A DNA stretch of 22,500 nt from Chrysomallon squamiferum (GCA_012295275.1 CM022669.1:15557672-15580171), one strand, 5' to 3'. Positions 9,191-19,240 are shown, counted from the first letter of the stretch. Program-made: numbers and translations. The notes: generated from the sequence alone by a model not told the origin.

Positions 9191-10351
9191 AAAAAAAATA
9201 TATATATATCAAATTTCGAAGATGCGATAACTATCGAAATCTGCTACTGTCTACAGTGACTTGTTTTCATTTGCGGCACGAAAATAATCTGAAGGTTGCT
9301 GGATCGAACGATTAATTCTTCTGGACGCAACTTTACGTTGTTTGCTATTCCAGCCACGGTCCACTGTTTTATCAACTTGCACAGCGCAGCTTTTACATTG
9401 TAGATAATCGAAAAAGAGCCCTTTGGGGGGATTTTTTGTCTCCTAGACTTTGTCTTAACATTATTATATGGAAGACGGGATAGTCAGTATTCTGTAGTAT
9501 CTTGATGGGTCGTGCTGTCCTTTATGCTTAGAACTTTATCAGTGTATACCATAGTTCCCAAAGAATTATCATCTTTCTCTGCTAATTAACCATGACTGGT
9601 TTATAATAGGACTGACTGGTGGGTGTGTGCTTTGCTTTCTAATGGAAAGAGACAAAACCAATTTTTGAAGTAACAAAATGATATGACAGTTTTAACATCA
9701 TTTATTTTGTATGACCCACAGCCATACGTATGACAAAATATAGCTGGAGATTAAAAATGTGTTCAGTAGATTGCTAGTTTTCAAAGAAAACCTTTTATCC
9801 TTCTATATGATTATACAGATAACTTTTGTTTTGTGAAACTAATTATGTTTTTTGTCTTCATTATAGAGACTGGTGCGGCTTAAAGGGAAAATGGAAATTT
9901 CTCAAAGAAATAAATTCAGATCATTGTCATATATCGTGCTAATATTCAATTCAATTAGTCCATGAACCGTTTTTAGTTATAACCATATCAATTTAGATAT
10001 CAATCATATAAACATAGCACCACGTGAGAGAAACCTTAAAACATTCTCATGTTTCTCACCATAACAACAATGTATTTGTTATTACATTACTTTTATGCCT
10101 CTTCGTATGTGATTTTTCACATGCAAACATAAATGCTTTTAACTTTTTGCCCGATTCAAAGAACATACGTTTACAAATCTCTTTATACTTATTAAAAGGA
10201 TCATATTATCATTTTCTGTTGTTTTTTTTTCTTTTCATTTTCAGTTTTACTTTCTTTTTTTCGTCTTCTTCTTTATATTATATTACAAATTACACTTTGT
10301 ACTTTAAGTCGTGCTATTATTTATTTTCCGTTTTTCGTGTTCATCTTATTC
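9191..10351. other. Mostly AT-rich unique sequence, no gene seen
   Basis: The first 200 bp keep moderate GC. A T-loop-like word 'cgttcgatcc' occurs on the minus strand near 9301-9310, but no tRNA fold could be built. The frame 10024-10386 runs into a TTA array and is not supported. Confidence 0.5.

Positions 10352-10447
<96 letters not shown>
10352..10447. repeat. (TTA)n array
   Basis: About 95 bp of TTA repeats with two phase shifts. Confidence 0.98.
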
Positions 10448-11007
10448 CATGTTTCTTGTAATAAAGACACTTTGATGTTCGCATTCTTTCACACTGTTAA
10501 ACCTGATAATGAAGAATGTTTTTTCCCCACTTCTGTTGTAACCTGAGCAAAACCAGATGGTAAATCGATGGTGTTCTGTTCCGACAATTTGACAATATGT
10601 GTAGTAGTGAAGTGAAATTAATTTCTGCCACGGTTATATACATATTATTTTTTTTTATTATTATGTAAAGTTATCGATAATCCTCTTTTCATGTATCAAA
10701 TTTCCAAGAAGCAAATAATGAGTTTCTTTATTATATCTGGCATAACGCATGAAAAAAAACACAAAAAAAAACAAAACGTAAAAATAAAAAACAAAAAAAA
10801 AACAAAAAAAATATATATACTGAAATGATTATACAGATTCAAAAAAAAAAAAAAAAAACACAAGCCAATTTGTCTGTAAGAACCTGAAGCGCATGTGAAA
10901 AAACGACGTCAACATAATCAGCGACAATTAAAAAAGATAGCAACAATAATCACAGCAGCAAACATAATCAGATTGATAGTGATCAAATGGAGTTGTTGTT
11001 AACATTT
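10448..11007. other. A-rich sequence, no gene seen
   Basis: An A-rich zone at about 10750-10858 is built of A-runs separated by single C or T, including about 18 A near 10841-10858. No retroelement body is recognisable. Confidence 0.5.
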
Positions 11008-11064
11008 TAAATTATTATTATTGTTGTTGTTGTTGTTATTATTGTCGTTGTTGTTGTCGTCGTC

Positions 11065-11103
<39 letters not shown>

Positions 11104-11104
11104 T
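11008..11104. repeat. Compound (ATT)n/(GTT)n/(GTC)n array
   Basis: ATT and GTT units alternate, with an inner 'gttgtcgtcgtcgtt'. It has the same plan as the arrays at 6664-6856 and 19876-20076. Confidence 0.95.
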
Positions 11105-11627
11105 TTGGGTATGTTAATTTAAATTGATATTTTTCTAAAAATTAATCAGTTCGGCTTCCACTAAATTAGATATAGAACATACCGTACAGTACGTTTTGCC
11201 ACTCACAATATAAACAGAAAATGGTGAAACTGTTCTAATTAGTCGCAGATGATATATTTATTTAATCTCGAAAACCGCTTAGACGTTTGTCGGAGATGAT
11301 AGTCAGTGTAGTAGCAATGGATCACTTAGCGAGTCCGGCTACGACCAATCTGGAAAATCCACTGAGACGACAGTTACGTACGAAACTAATTAACAAAAGT
11401 GTTGACATAATCTGAACGAATGGGCTGAATGATGTCTTTAAAAAAAAAAAAAAAAAAGGTTTCGAATTGTCATTTGTCCTTTTTCTCTTCACGTTATTTT
11501 AAAAATATAAATTTTTTGCTGACGTAAGCGACAAGTTGGAATAAAAGATTGCGTCAGAATGATTCAGTGATGAGGTCTTGATGTTTTGAAGGTTCAGTCC
11601 AAACATTTCGAGTAATTATTATTCTTT
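11105..11627. other. Unique sequence, no gene seen
   Basis: CpG-bearing sequence at about 11270-11400 and an 18-A run near 11440-11457. No exon is supported. Confidence 0.45.
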
Positions 11628-11656
11628 TTATTTATTTATTTATTTATTTATTTATT
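11628..11656. repeat. (ATTT)7 array
   Basis: A short tetranucleotide array. Confidence 0.9.
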
Positions 11657-11874
11657 CTTTAGTTGTTGTTTTTTTTTTGTGTTTTTTTCAGCTAGAATTA
11701 AGGGCAGAGTATAAATATGAATTATTACTACAAGCGACCACTCCTATAATCATATTTTATTTTGTATTCTTTTTCAATGTTTATTTATTTTTTCGATTTT
11801 CAGCTAATACCGTAGTTTTACTATTACTTTCAGACTTACTGCTGTTTCTATCACTGACGCTGCTGCTATTACCA

Positions 11875-11995
11875 GAGATTATCAGGGCCCCGTGTCTAAC
11901 CGGATTTCTGGAAGCTTCTTACATAAGCGTGGTCTGTCTTGTACCTTCACCCCTCTGTGCTGGGCCCAGGGCTGCAATCCTTGTATCCCACTGTT
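11875..11995. other. GC-rich 120-bp block of unknown origin
   Basis: A compact GC-rich block holds two GGGCCC sites (11885-11890 and 11962-11967) inside AT-rich, T-rich flanks. It lies within a 166-codon plus-strand frame (11677-12177) whose remaining parts are hydrophobic, T-rich and trinucleotide-repeat derived. The block may be a remnant of an exon or mobile element. No family is recognised on either strand. Confidence 0.35.
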
Positions 11996-12160
11996 ATTAC
12001 TATAATACTAATACTGCAGCTGTTACTTCTGCTGTTATTACTACTACTACTACTAATGCTAATAACACATTCAGCAGCAACAACAATAACAGCAATTCAT
12101 TTATATTAATACGTTTATTCTGTTTCTCTCCAGTCTCATCTATCAGTAAATTAAATTTTG

Positions 12161-12378
12161 GAGAATATATAATATAATATAATATAAATAATATAATATA
12201 ATATAATATAATAAAATATAATATAATATAATATAATATAATATAATATAATAAATAATATAAAATAATAAATAAATAAATAAATAAATAATAATAATAA
12301 AATAAAAATAAAAAAAAAAAAAAAAATGGTGATGATGATGATGATGATGATGAAGATGAAGATGAAGAAAAAGAAAAG
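12161..12378. repeat. Compound array: (AATAT)n, (AAAT)n, (AAT)n, poly-A, (GAT)n, (GAA)n
   Basis: About 100 bp of a TATAA pentanucleotide repeat grades into AAAT and AAT units, a short A-run, then GAT repeats and GAA-rich sequence. Minus-strand Ile/Tyr-rich frames here are artefacts. Confidence 0.95.
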
Positions 12379-13012
12379 GTTGTTACTATGTCCTTGGTCT
12401 AAACGCCGTTGTAGGTGCACAATAACGTAATATGACTTTTAACACAAAAATAGCTTCAACAGTAATTCATTTACAATGCAGTAACGTAACACATCCGTGA
12501 CATCAAGCGTATTTTTATTTTATTTATTAATTTATTTTTGATTTTCTCTTCTTTGTTTTTTTTTTTTTTTTTTTTTTTTTTTTCTGCTTTTCTTTTTCTC
12601 ATTCTTTCATTGTCATTTTAATTTCATTTCGTATCGTCAAAAAAAAATATTCATTAATGTTTCATTAACGCGCAATGAATATTTAGTTCGTTTTCCGAGA
12701 ATAGAGCAGATACATAGAATTACAAACGTGAACACAAAAAAACAAAAAAAACCCATTATTCATTATGCAGAATTATAACCTGTTTTAGAATGAATCAGTG
12801 AACATTTGTTTATCTACAGCTCATGAGATTTTTTATGATTAATAATATATAGGTAAAAACAAACAAATAATAATAAATATAGAACAACAACAATAACAAA
12901 GAAACAAAATTAAGGTCTGTGTCTTTTCTTGTTTATTTTCAAATGTTATATATATTTGGGTAAGTTTTTTTATTAGTAGTAGTAGTAGTAGTAGTAGTAT
13001 TATGTTTTGGTT
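12379..13012. other. AT-rich sequence with T-run and (TAG)n, no gene seen
   Basis: It contains a T-run at about 12557-12583 and (TAG)9 at 12973-12999. The minus strand has an AATAAA word (plus TTTATT, 12969-12974), about 400 bp beyond the stop of the candidate gene at 13374. Confidence 0.5.
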
Positions 13013-13098
13013 ACATCATATTTATATATAGATATATAAAACTTGAGTTAGTTCATAACTCACAAATAAATATCTAAACTTCCTGTTACAAAATAATA

Positions 13099-13164
<66 letters not shown>

Positions 13165-13320
13165 TTACATATAGATACACTATCATATTTATATATACAT
13201 ATATAAAACCTGAGTTAGTTCATAACTCACAAATAAATATCTAAAATTCCTGTTACAAAATAATCTCACTCTCTCTCTCTCTCTCTCTGTATATACACAC
13301 ACACACACACACACTTACAT
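13013..13320. repeat. Tandem duplication, two copies at a 167-bp offset
   Basis: The word 'gagttagttcataactcaca' occurs at 13045 and again at 13212, inside about 90 bp of nearly identical sequence ('aaataaatatctaaa', 'cctgttacaaaataat'). Each copy is followed by (CT)n, then (TA)n or 'tata', then (AC)n and 'cttacatat'. The (TA)n portion is much longer in copy 1. Each copy holds a 7-bp inverted repeat, TGAGTTA/TAACTCA with a 5-base spacer. Confidence 0.93.
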
Positions 13321-13373
13321 ATTAAACACTGTAAACATACAATGTAAACAAAACACAACAGGAAGAAATCGTG

Positions 13374-13521
13374 TCAAATGAAGTGTCTCGCTTTTCCGTA
13401 CTGAAAACCTACATGCTGAGAAACGTCACACTGGTCAACTCTTCTACTTTCATCACGTAGGTCTTCAAAAACACGACTCTTAATACCGAGAAGGATATTC
13501 TTAGTTGTACGTATTTCACAG
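13374..13521 (-). CDS. Candidate terminal exon of an unidentified protein-coding gene
   Basis: On the minus strand 'aattaacttctttctctttcag' is a good 3' splice site: a branch-like TTAAC, then a pyrimidine tract, then CAG. It is followed by one base completing a split codon and 49 codons ending in TGA (13374-13376). The reading frame is RNY-rich and the peptide is charged ('KSRVFEDLRDESRRVDQCDV'). It joins in frame to the candidate exon at 14177-14244 across an intron of about 655 bp, giving a 71-residue C-terminal segment. No domain or family is recognised. A second frame of this exon is also open for much of its length. No clear donor site was found inside the exon, consistent with a last exon. 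Confidence 0.33.
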
Positions 13522-13981
13522 CTGAAAGAGAAAGAAGTTAATTGATCTTTTTTTTTTTTTCGTTTTTCCATCGGTTTGTTAACGAAACCTTTGTTAAACT
13601 ACTCTGGGAAAAAAATCCTTGTGATGTACCAAGAATGCTCAAAGATTTGTGTCCTGGCTGCACTGAAGTATTTTTTTTTTTTCACAATAACACATACGAG
13701 GCGAGGAGTTAAATTAACGACATCAAGAAGAGTGCTAACGAAGGTAAATCGAGGAAGCCTTTCCGTTTGCTCGAGGGTTTAGTTAATTGCAACACCCCTA
13801 GAGCTGGATAAAGGTAATAGAAAAATTTGAAGAAGAAAATAAAAAATAAATCAATCAATGTTTGTAAGCGTATGGCGTGTCGGTTTGGTTTAAGTTTATT
13901 GTTTGAAATTCATGTTGGACTGAACTTGATGAACATAACTCAGTGGTAGGAAGAGAAATAAAATAACTTATGATGTAAGAA

Positions 13982-13985
<4 letters not shown>

Positions 13986-14031
<46 letters not shown>
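13986..14031 (+). repeat. (GA)23 microsatellite
   Basis: An uninterrupted GA array. It lies inside the putative intron between the two minus-strand exon candidates. Confidence 0.98.
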
Positions 14032-14034
<3 letters not shown>

Positions 14035-14176
14035 GTGTGTATTTTAATCATTATTGTGTCCAACTGATAATAGTGTATATACATCACAAAAATAACTGTG
14101 ATAATGTTCACGATTTACAATGAGAAATAAACAATGTGGAGAGAGTAAACATGTCAAAAAAACTTAGGGTACTCAC

Positions 14177-14244
14177 CCAAAAGTGAATGGAGCTTCAAAA
14201 ACGGTGTCGTGATCACATGGTGTGCGTGGGTAAGTGATCGGGAG
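14177..14244 (-). CDS. Candidate internal exon upstream of the one at 13374-13521
   Basis: The minus strand shows 'cttaacggttattgcttccttttag' trimmed to its parts: branch-like CTTAAC, pyrimidine tract and TAG, ending at 14245. A 68-base exon follows, then a near-consensus donor, GG|GTGAGTAC (GTGAGT at 14171-14176). Frame 1 is fully open and reads 'TPCDHDTVFEAPFTFG' near its end. The two leftover bases (GG) plus the C at the start of the next exon make a Gly codon, so the frame continues. A second frame is also open. A good plus-strand donor word (GGGTAAGTG, about 14228) overlaps the same block but has no matching acceptor. Identity is unknown and the upstream exons were not found with confidence. 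Confidence 0.33.
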
Positions 14245-15056
14245 CTAAAAGGAAGCAATAACCGTTAAGGAAACGAAGTCCTCTGATCAGCGACTCTGCT
14301 GACGGACACGCCTTACCAGAGATGATGTTGTTTTTACACGTTGATTTCTACATCACAACAATTCCTCACAGTAAACAGAACCTGCGCACTGGCTTCATTT
14401 CTGTTATTGGCGATGTGGGGTCTTTGTACATAGCAATAGTCGTTATGAATCCTTAACATGTCAGCCGCGTATACGTATCAGTGCAAAATTTATAATTTTA
14501 ATGTATTATTGTTACCTCTGTCGTACTGGTTTTGCGCTAAGTTAGACATTTTCGACATTTTCGTAGGAGTGGTACTAAAAGGAGTAGAGTTAATATCAAT
14601 GACAAAACTAGTAAAGAGAGATATTAAGACTTTCAGACTAGCAGTAGCAATGTAGTTACTGTTGTTGTTGTTATTATTGTTGATACTACTGTAGTAATGG
14701 AACCGACACAGTCACCACAAATAAAGTACACTAAAGAAGAAGAAAAAAAAAAAAAAAAATATATATAATTGTTTTTTAAAAGAATAAACTTAAAGCATGA
14801 ACAAAACGAGTCAGTGCATTTGTATTAGATTATCTCATTTCTGTTTTCATTTGATGAATCAATATTTCAATAATCCTTTAATTCCGAAATGTGTGCATGC
14901 ATGAACGCTGCAGGTAATTATTATGAAAAACAAAGCTGATGAATACATTTATACAACGGCTTGAATTTGATCACACGTGTCATGATGATGATGAAGAAGA
15001 AGAAAAATAAAGATGATCATGAAACAGATGATGATAACAGTAAAGCAGAATAATGA
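14245..15056. other. Unique sequence with possible upstream exons, otherwise no gene seen
   Basis: It includes a splice-bounded 59-base candidate on the minus strand (14516-14574, discussed under findings) and a 65-codon ATG frame on the plus strand (14458-14655) with no recognisable features. A 17-A run ends at 14759. Confidence 0.4.
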
Positions 15057-15081
15057 ATATATATATATATATATATATATT
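15057..15081. repeat. (AT)12 microsatellite
   Basis: An AT alternation that directly precedes the inverted repeat at 15082-15133. Confidence 0.95.
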
Positions 15082-15133
15082 TACAAACAATTCATTTTAT
15101 TATGTATATATATAATAAAATGAATTGTTTGTA
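15082..15133. repeat. Perfect 21-bp inverted repeat with 10-base spacer
   Basis: The left arm (15082-15102, beginning 'tacaaacaattc') and the right arm (15113-15133, ending 'gaattgtttgta') are exact reverse complements. The spacer 'tgtatatata' is itself nearly self-complementary, so the whole 52-bp unit is almost one palindrome. Possible origins are a foldback element, a palindromic duplication at an AT-repeat break, or a transcribed hairpin. Confidence 0.95.
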
Positions 15134-15542
15134 TTCCTTTTAAAATAAACAGAGATATAGGTGTATGGATGTATAAAACATATATACAGAGAAACAGACA
15201 GCGAGACAGAAATATAGATAGATACAGCGACAGACAAACAGACGGCAGAAAGAGAGATAGAGATAGATAAACATATATGTGTCGTTTATACTGATATTTA
15301 TTCTTTATGATTTAAAGTGAAGCAGATTAAACAGGAATAATTTTCTGGTTTCTGTAACATGTTGGCATTCTTAGTGTAATTCGTCTAGCTTTTGCGTAAA
15401 TGAAATTAAAAGTATGACATTTTCCTTTAAAAAGTCTTTCGGTTCCAGAAGATAAATATCAACCAATTTCAGTTCGTTTGTATCGAAATCCACTTAATCA
15501 TATGAAACTGATGACGCATAAAAAAGTATAGGTTACTTCACA
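15134..15542. other. AT-rich sequence with GATA/GACA patch, no gene seen
   Basis: A degenerate tetranucleotide repeat occupies about 15195-15275. The remainder is unique. Confidence 0.5.
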
Positions 15543-15800
15543 GCAGAAGAAGAAGAAGATGAAAAATAGTTCTAAATGGTACTTCGGTAATTAGCAGATA
15601 CGTTAAACAGATAAATGCTAAGAACAAGAAGAAGATGAAGAAGAAGAAGACGAAAGATAGTTCTAAATGGTACTTCGGTAATTAGCAGATACGTTAAACA
15701 GATAAATGCTCAGAAGAAGAAAACGAAGAAGAAGAAGAAGAAGAAGAAGAAGACGAAGGACAAGACGATCTATAGTTCTAAATCCCGCTTCAGTTATTTG
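15543..15800. repeat. Three-copy segmental tandem repeat with (GAA)n spacers
   Basis: The segment starting 'tagttctaaatggtacttcg' occurs at 15567 and 15658, almost identical over about 55 bp through 'gataaatgct'. A diverged third copy starts at 15773 ('tagttctaaatcccgcttca'). Each copy is preceded by a GAA-rich tract of different length. Offsets are 91 and 115 bp, the difference lying mainly in the GAA tracts. The Arg-rich plus-strand frame here is an artefact. Confidence 0.93.
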
Positions 15801-16222
15801 CAAACACATTAAACGGATATATGCTCAGAATGCTACATTTCTCAATCTTCCTTTATCACGGCCATTAAATCACACTCGAATTTCATGATGTCGACTGACT
15901 ACACGTTGCTTTGATGACGTTATATCCCGTGCATTGTTCAATAAGACAAGAAACCACCGTGTGAAACTAATATGATTTTCTTGCCTATCTGCGACTTCCT
16001 GATGTTTAAGCTGTTTTCAGTTCACGAATATAGTCCGACACTCAGCAATTTTCTTGCTGAGCTAAATCTCACTACGTTCTCCTGTTAAGAATCGGATGGA
16101 TGAAAATAGAAGGATTAGACGAGGTCAAAGAATTCGTATTATAATTCATATCTGTGTGTCAAGCATGATCAGAAAGGGCTTAACCTAGTTCATAAATTTT
16201 ATCTCAGGTTCATCCAGTTTAG
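15801..16222. other. Unique sequence, no gene seen
   Basis: It holds one clear short hairpin, CTCAGCAA/TTGCTGAG with a 5-base loop (16041-16061). Nothing else is supported. Confidence 0.5.
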
Positions 16223-16362
<140 letters not shown>

Positions 16363-16692
16363 AATTTAAGAGAAAACAAATATTCAGACACACAGTCATT
16401 TTTCAAAAGTTCACAGTTATATGACATGAATAAAACGATCATCATCCACGTCCGTATAATACCAAGCCACTGTTACCCTATCGGTTCAATGTTATTACAG
16501 TATTATGTGTTAATTACAATTTTTCATTTCAGCAGTGCTCCACGACTGACTTACCAAAGACGGTATGACCTTATCCATCAATCGCAGGATGCTTATATAA
16601 TTGTTTTTCCTGAAACGGTTTTCTTGACTTCATATAACAACAGATTAATAATGTGTTTATTGTGTGGAATCTTTGAAATATTTTATTTAAAT
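16363..16692. other. Unique sequence with an unsupported ATG frame
   Basis: The plus-strand frame 16426-16752 (108 codons, true ATG) ends in a Thr run encoded by (ACT)n and lacks recognisable motifs. On the minus strand there is a consensus donor (GTAAGT, 16549-16554). Neither is strong enough to call a gene. Confidence 0.4.
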
Positions 16693-16700
16693 ACTACTAT

Positions 16701-16741
<41 letters not shown>

Positions 16742-16744
16742 TAA

Positions 16745-16774
<30 letters not shown>
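16693..16774. repeat. (ACT)n followed by (AAT)n
   Basis: About 16 ACT units, then about 8 AAT units after 'ttaattaaat'. Confidence 0.95.
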
Positions 16775-16775
<1 letters not shown>

Positions 16776-17240
16776 TTAAAAAAATATTACCTAATTTTAA
16801 AAATGCATATAAATAATAAATAAATAAATAGAGAAACTTGCAGTGACGAACTAGAGAAAAGTATTCCTGATCTATAACAGAAACTAAATGTCGCATTTCT
16901 TTTTTCTTATGACAAATTGCATTTACAAATTAGGTTCTTAAACAGTACAGATGAAATGTCCTCCAACGAGCAAAGACAAGTTGACATTAAAAGGCGAAAT
17001 ATGATCAGCTGAAACATGAAGAATTCATACGAAGTTGAGGAAACATGCTTTCTTGTCTATGCTGTGCGATACACTGCGTCTTATATAAGTATGATTAATG
17101 CAGTAGTCAGTGAATGAAAAAAAAAAAAAAAAATCAGATGTTATTCATTAATAGCTATTTGAGTTCAAGTAAATATTTCCATTTCACTTCATTAGATGCT
17201 TGTGCTTTTATCCATCATGTATAGAAAACTAGTATCGCAC
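16775..17240. other. AT-rich unique sequence, no gene seen
   Basis: A 17-A run lies at about 17117-17133. No exon is supported. Confidence 0.5.
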
Positions 17241-17327
17241 CTCTCTCTTCTCTCTCTCTCTCTCTCTGTATGTTTTTATGAGATATTTTGGTTTTTCGTC
17301 ATTGTCATATGTCTCCATTGCTTACAG

Positions 17328-17495
17328 AGGAGTCATCAACCCAGAAAAACAAAGAATATTCTTTCAGTCGGTGAATTCAACAAACATGACCAACACGAAA
17401 TCATAGTCTATTATTGTATTAATGAGCATGCGAAGCATAAAGGTTGCATGCTGATCTCACAGATTATGGCAGTGAATATTCTGCAGAGCGTCTAA
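17328..17495 (+). CDS. Weak candidate terminal exon, product unknown
   Basis: A 3'-splice-like 'catatgtctccattgcttacag' ends at 17327. It is followed by 55 open codons to TAA with a fairly coding-like composition ('VGEFNKHDQHEIIVYYC'). A second frame (starting one base later) is also open for about 25 codons. No partner exon, domain or poly(A) arrangement was identified. A (CT)n tract at about 17241-17266 precedes it. Confidence 0.15.
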   Translation, partial: RSHQPRKTKNILSVGEFNKHDQHEIIVYYCINEHAKHKGCMLISQIMAVNILQSV

Positions 17496-17858
17496 ATTTC
17501 CTATTATCCTGTTATTGTTTATTCGTCTAGAAAACAAATTATACAATTACCGTATTAAGGGTGAAGTCAGATTGAGTTAAAGAGCTATAAATAGACCGAT
17601 GGCTGTGGTATGTTGCCATACCATGTGTAGCATGTGTGTTTTCAAATAGGTGTCTGTCATCTTTAGTGTGATAGATGAACGTTTAGTGAAGCGCCTGTAG
17701 GATTAGTCTGTCCATGTCTATGATTGTGTTTATGATCCCTGATTTGTCAGTTATTTGTTTTGTCCTTGTTAGTGCACAATGGTGAAGACTGAGAATCTTT
17801 AAAGTTCAGAACACTGGATATTTGTCTTTGTTTTTACGTCCTTCTTTTTGTTTGCTTG
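17496..17858. other. Unique sequence, no gene seen
   Basis: No supportable feature was found. Confidence 0.5.
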
Positions 17859-17859
17859 C

Positions 17860-17951
<92 letters not shown>
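17859..17951 (-). repeat. (CT)46 microsatellite
   Basis: An almost uninterrupted CT array, opposite in orientation to the (GA)n array at 16242-16349. Confidence 0.98.
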
Positions 17952-17954
<3 letters not shown>

Positions 17955-19077
17955 GTCAAATACACGCATAACATAATTATTATAAAATTTGCACTCAATA
18001 ACACTTCACAAAAGCACAATTATAGCTTGTAGCTCAATACAAATAAACTAATAAATACAAATATCTAGGCAATTCATTTTCAGTCCAGATCGCTGCGACG
18101 GTCTACTGAAACCTTAAATCCTTAATAGCAGCGGTGTATTAAGAATGCAATAAAATGGTCATTCTGGTGGTTTCATTCATCAGGCCGGCTTACCTTCTAG
18201 AAACCTTCAAGATACATCTAATAAAGATTTAATTGCTACAGATCTTCATCTTCTCTCTTATTGTCCATAATCCAGCTTTGCCAAAAACCATTTTAGGGGA
18301 CTGTACTGAAGGAAGATTCTAAATGCTGATTGTAAGCGTACGAAAGTTTGGGTAATGAATGAGGAAACAGCTGCACTAAATGGCTTTAGAAGAAACGCTT
18401 TGGGCAGATAAATTGCAGAATGAAAGTGAGTTCAAATGTATGACGCCGATGAAAGAGAAGTGCAAAAAAGATCTCTCAGAATTGTTATATTTTGAGCACA
18501 AAATATCGACCCGATATTATAATGTATTACCGAACTATCTAAGTCAGCTTCGCTAAACAGAATATTAATAAACTGATCCTGTTCCCTTTTTTTCTTCTCT
18601 ACACCACTGCTAGGCCAGGCAGTACGTTCTTCTTTCTATCCGTCACTTTCTCATTCATCTATTCATCTATTCCACCAATCTAAGTTTCCATTCTTTCGTC
18701 TCTTATCTTTATCTGTCTTTCTTTGTTTCTTTCAAATTCTTCATTTCATTACTTTGCTGTTACGCATAATATTATTTTACTACATAATTTGCGATTTGTG
18801 AATTTTCCTTGGTTTTTCACTCCTCAGAAGAAAAGAAAAGAGATAATATCATCAAAAATACATTATATGTTTTGTTAAATCTGTGAATCCATTCGAATTG
18901 TACAACTCGTGTGACACGTAAGTCTTCTTATATAAGTTCTTTATGTTTACTTAATGTGCAGCTTGGGCTTTGTACTTATACAACCAGGAAGACACTTTAC
19001 TTTTCAGACAAAATGCAGTATAATCAATAATTTGTAATGCATTTTTGAGTTTATCTATAATAATAAAAGCATACAAT
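17952..19077. other. Unique sequence with a pyrimidine-rich tract, no gene seen
   Basis: About 18575-18770 is rich in C and T with degenerate 'catct' and 'tctttctttg' words. A good minus-strand donor (AAG|GTAAGC near 18190) pairs with an acceptor-like 'atcttccttcag' upstream, but every frame between them contains a stop, so no coding exon is called. Confidence 0.45.
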
Positions 19078-19240
19078 ACTACGACTACGACTACTACTAC
19101 TAGTACTTCTCTACAATTTGTTCTACAACATCCATAATCGCCAGCTGCTATTTCTATTTAGAAGAAGTAATAATAACCGCCATCATCGTCATCATCATCA
19201 TCATTATCATCCTCCTCATCATCGTCATCATCCTCATCTT
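19078..19240. repeat. Short (ACT/ACG)n and (CAT/CCT)n trinucleotide patches
   Basis: An ACT-type patch lies at about 19078-19100. A CAT/CCT array lies at about 19180-19240 and gives a His-rich plus-strand frame that is probably an artefact. Confidence 0.8.

Noticed and set aside
9150-9400. tRNA or tRNA-derived SINE signals: 'ggttcgattc' (plus, 9163) and 'cgttcgatcc' (minus, 9301-9310)
   Set aside because: T-loop-like words alone; no convincing A box at proper spacing, no cloverleaf and no A-rich tail in place.
11677-12177. 166-codon plus-strand frame with several membrane-like stretches
   Set aside because: It lacks an ATG at its start; hydrophobic parts come from T-rich DNA and the Thr/Asn part from trinucleotide repeats. 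Strong 3'-splice-like words ('gtgtttttttcag' near 11690) are expected by chance in such T-rich sequence.
14458-14655. 65-codon ATG-initiated plus-strand frame
   Set aside because: No recognisable motif, and it overlaps minus-strand sequence that is equally open.
16041-16061. Short hairpins (also 19571-19591) as regulatory RNA or terminators
   Set aside because: Eight-base stems occur by chance in a window this size, and intrinsic terminators are not expected in this kind of genome.
16426-16752. 108-codon ATG-initiated plus-strand frame
   Set aside because: The last third is a Thr run from (ACT)n; the rest shows no domain. Kept only as an unsupported frame.
18120-18360. Minus-strand exon bounded by 'atcttccttcag' and AAG|GTAAGC
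   Set aside because: All three frames contain stops before the donor, so it cannot be an internal coding exon; a UTR exon cannot be excluded.
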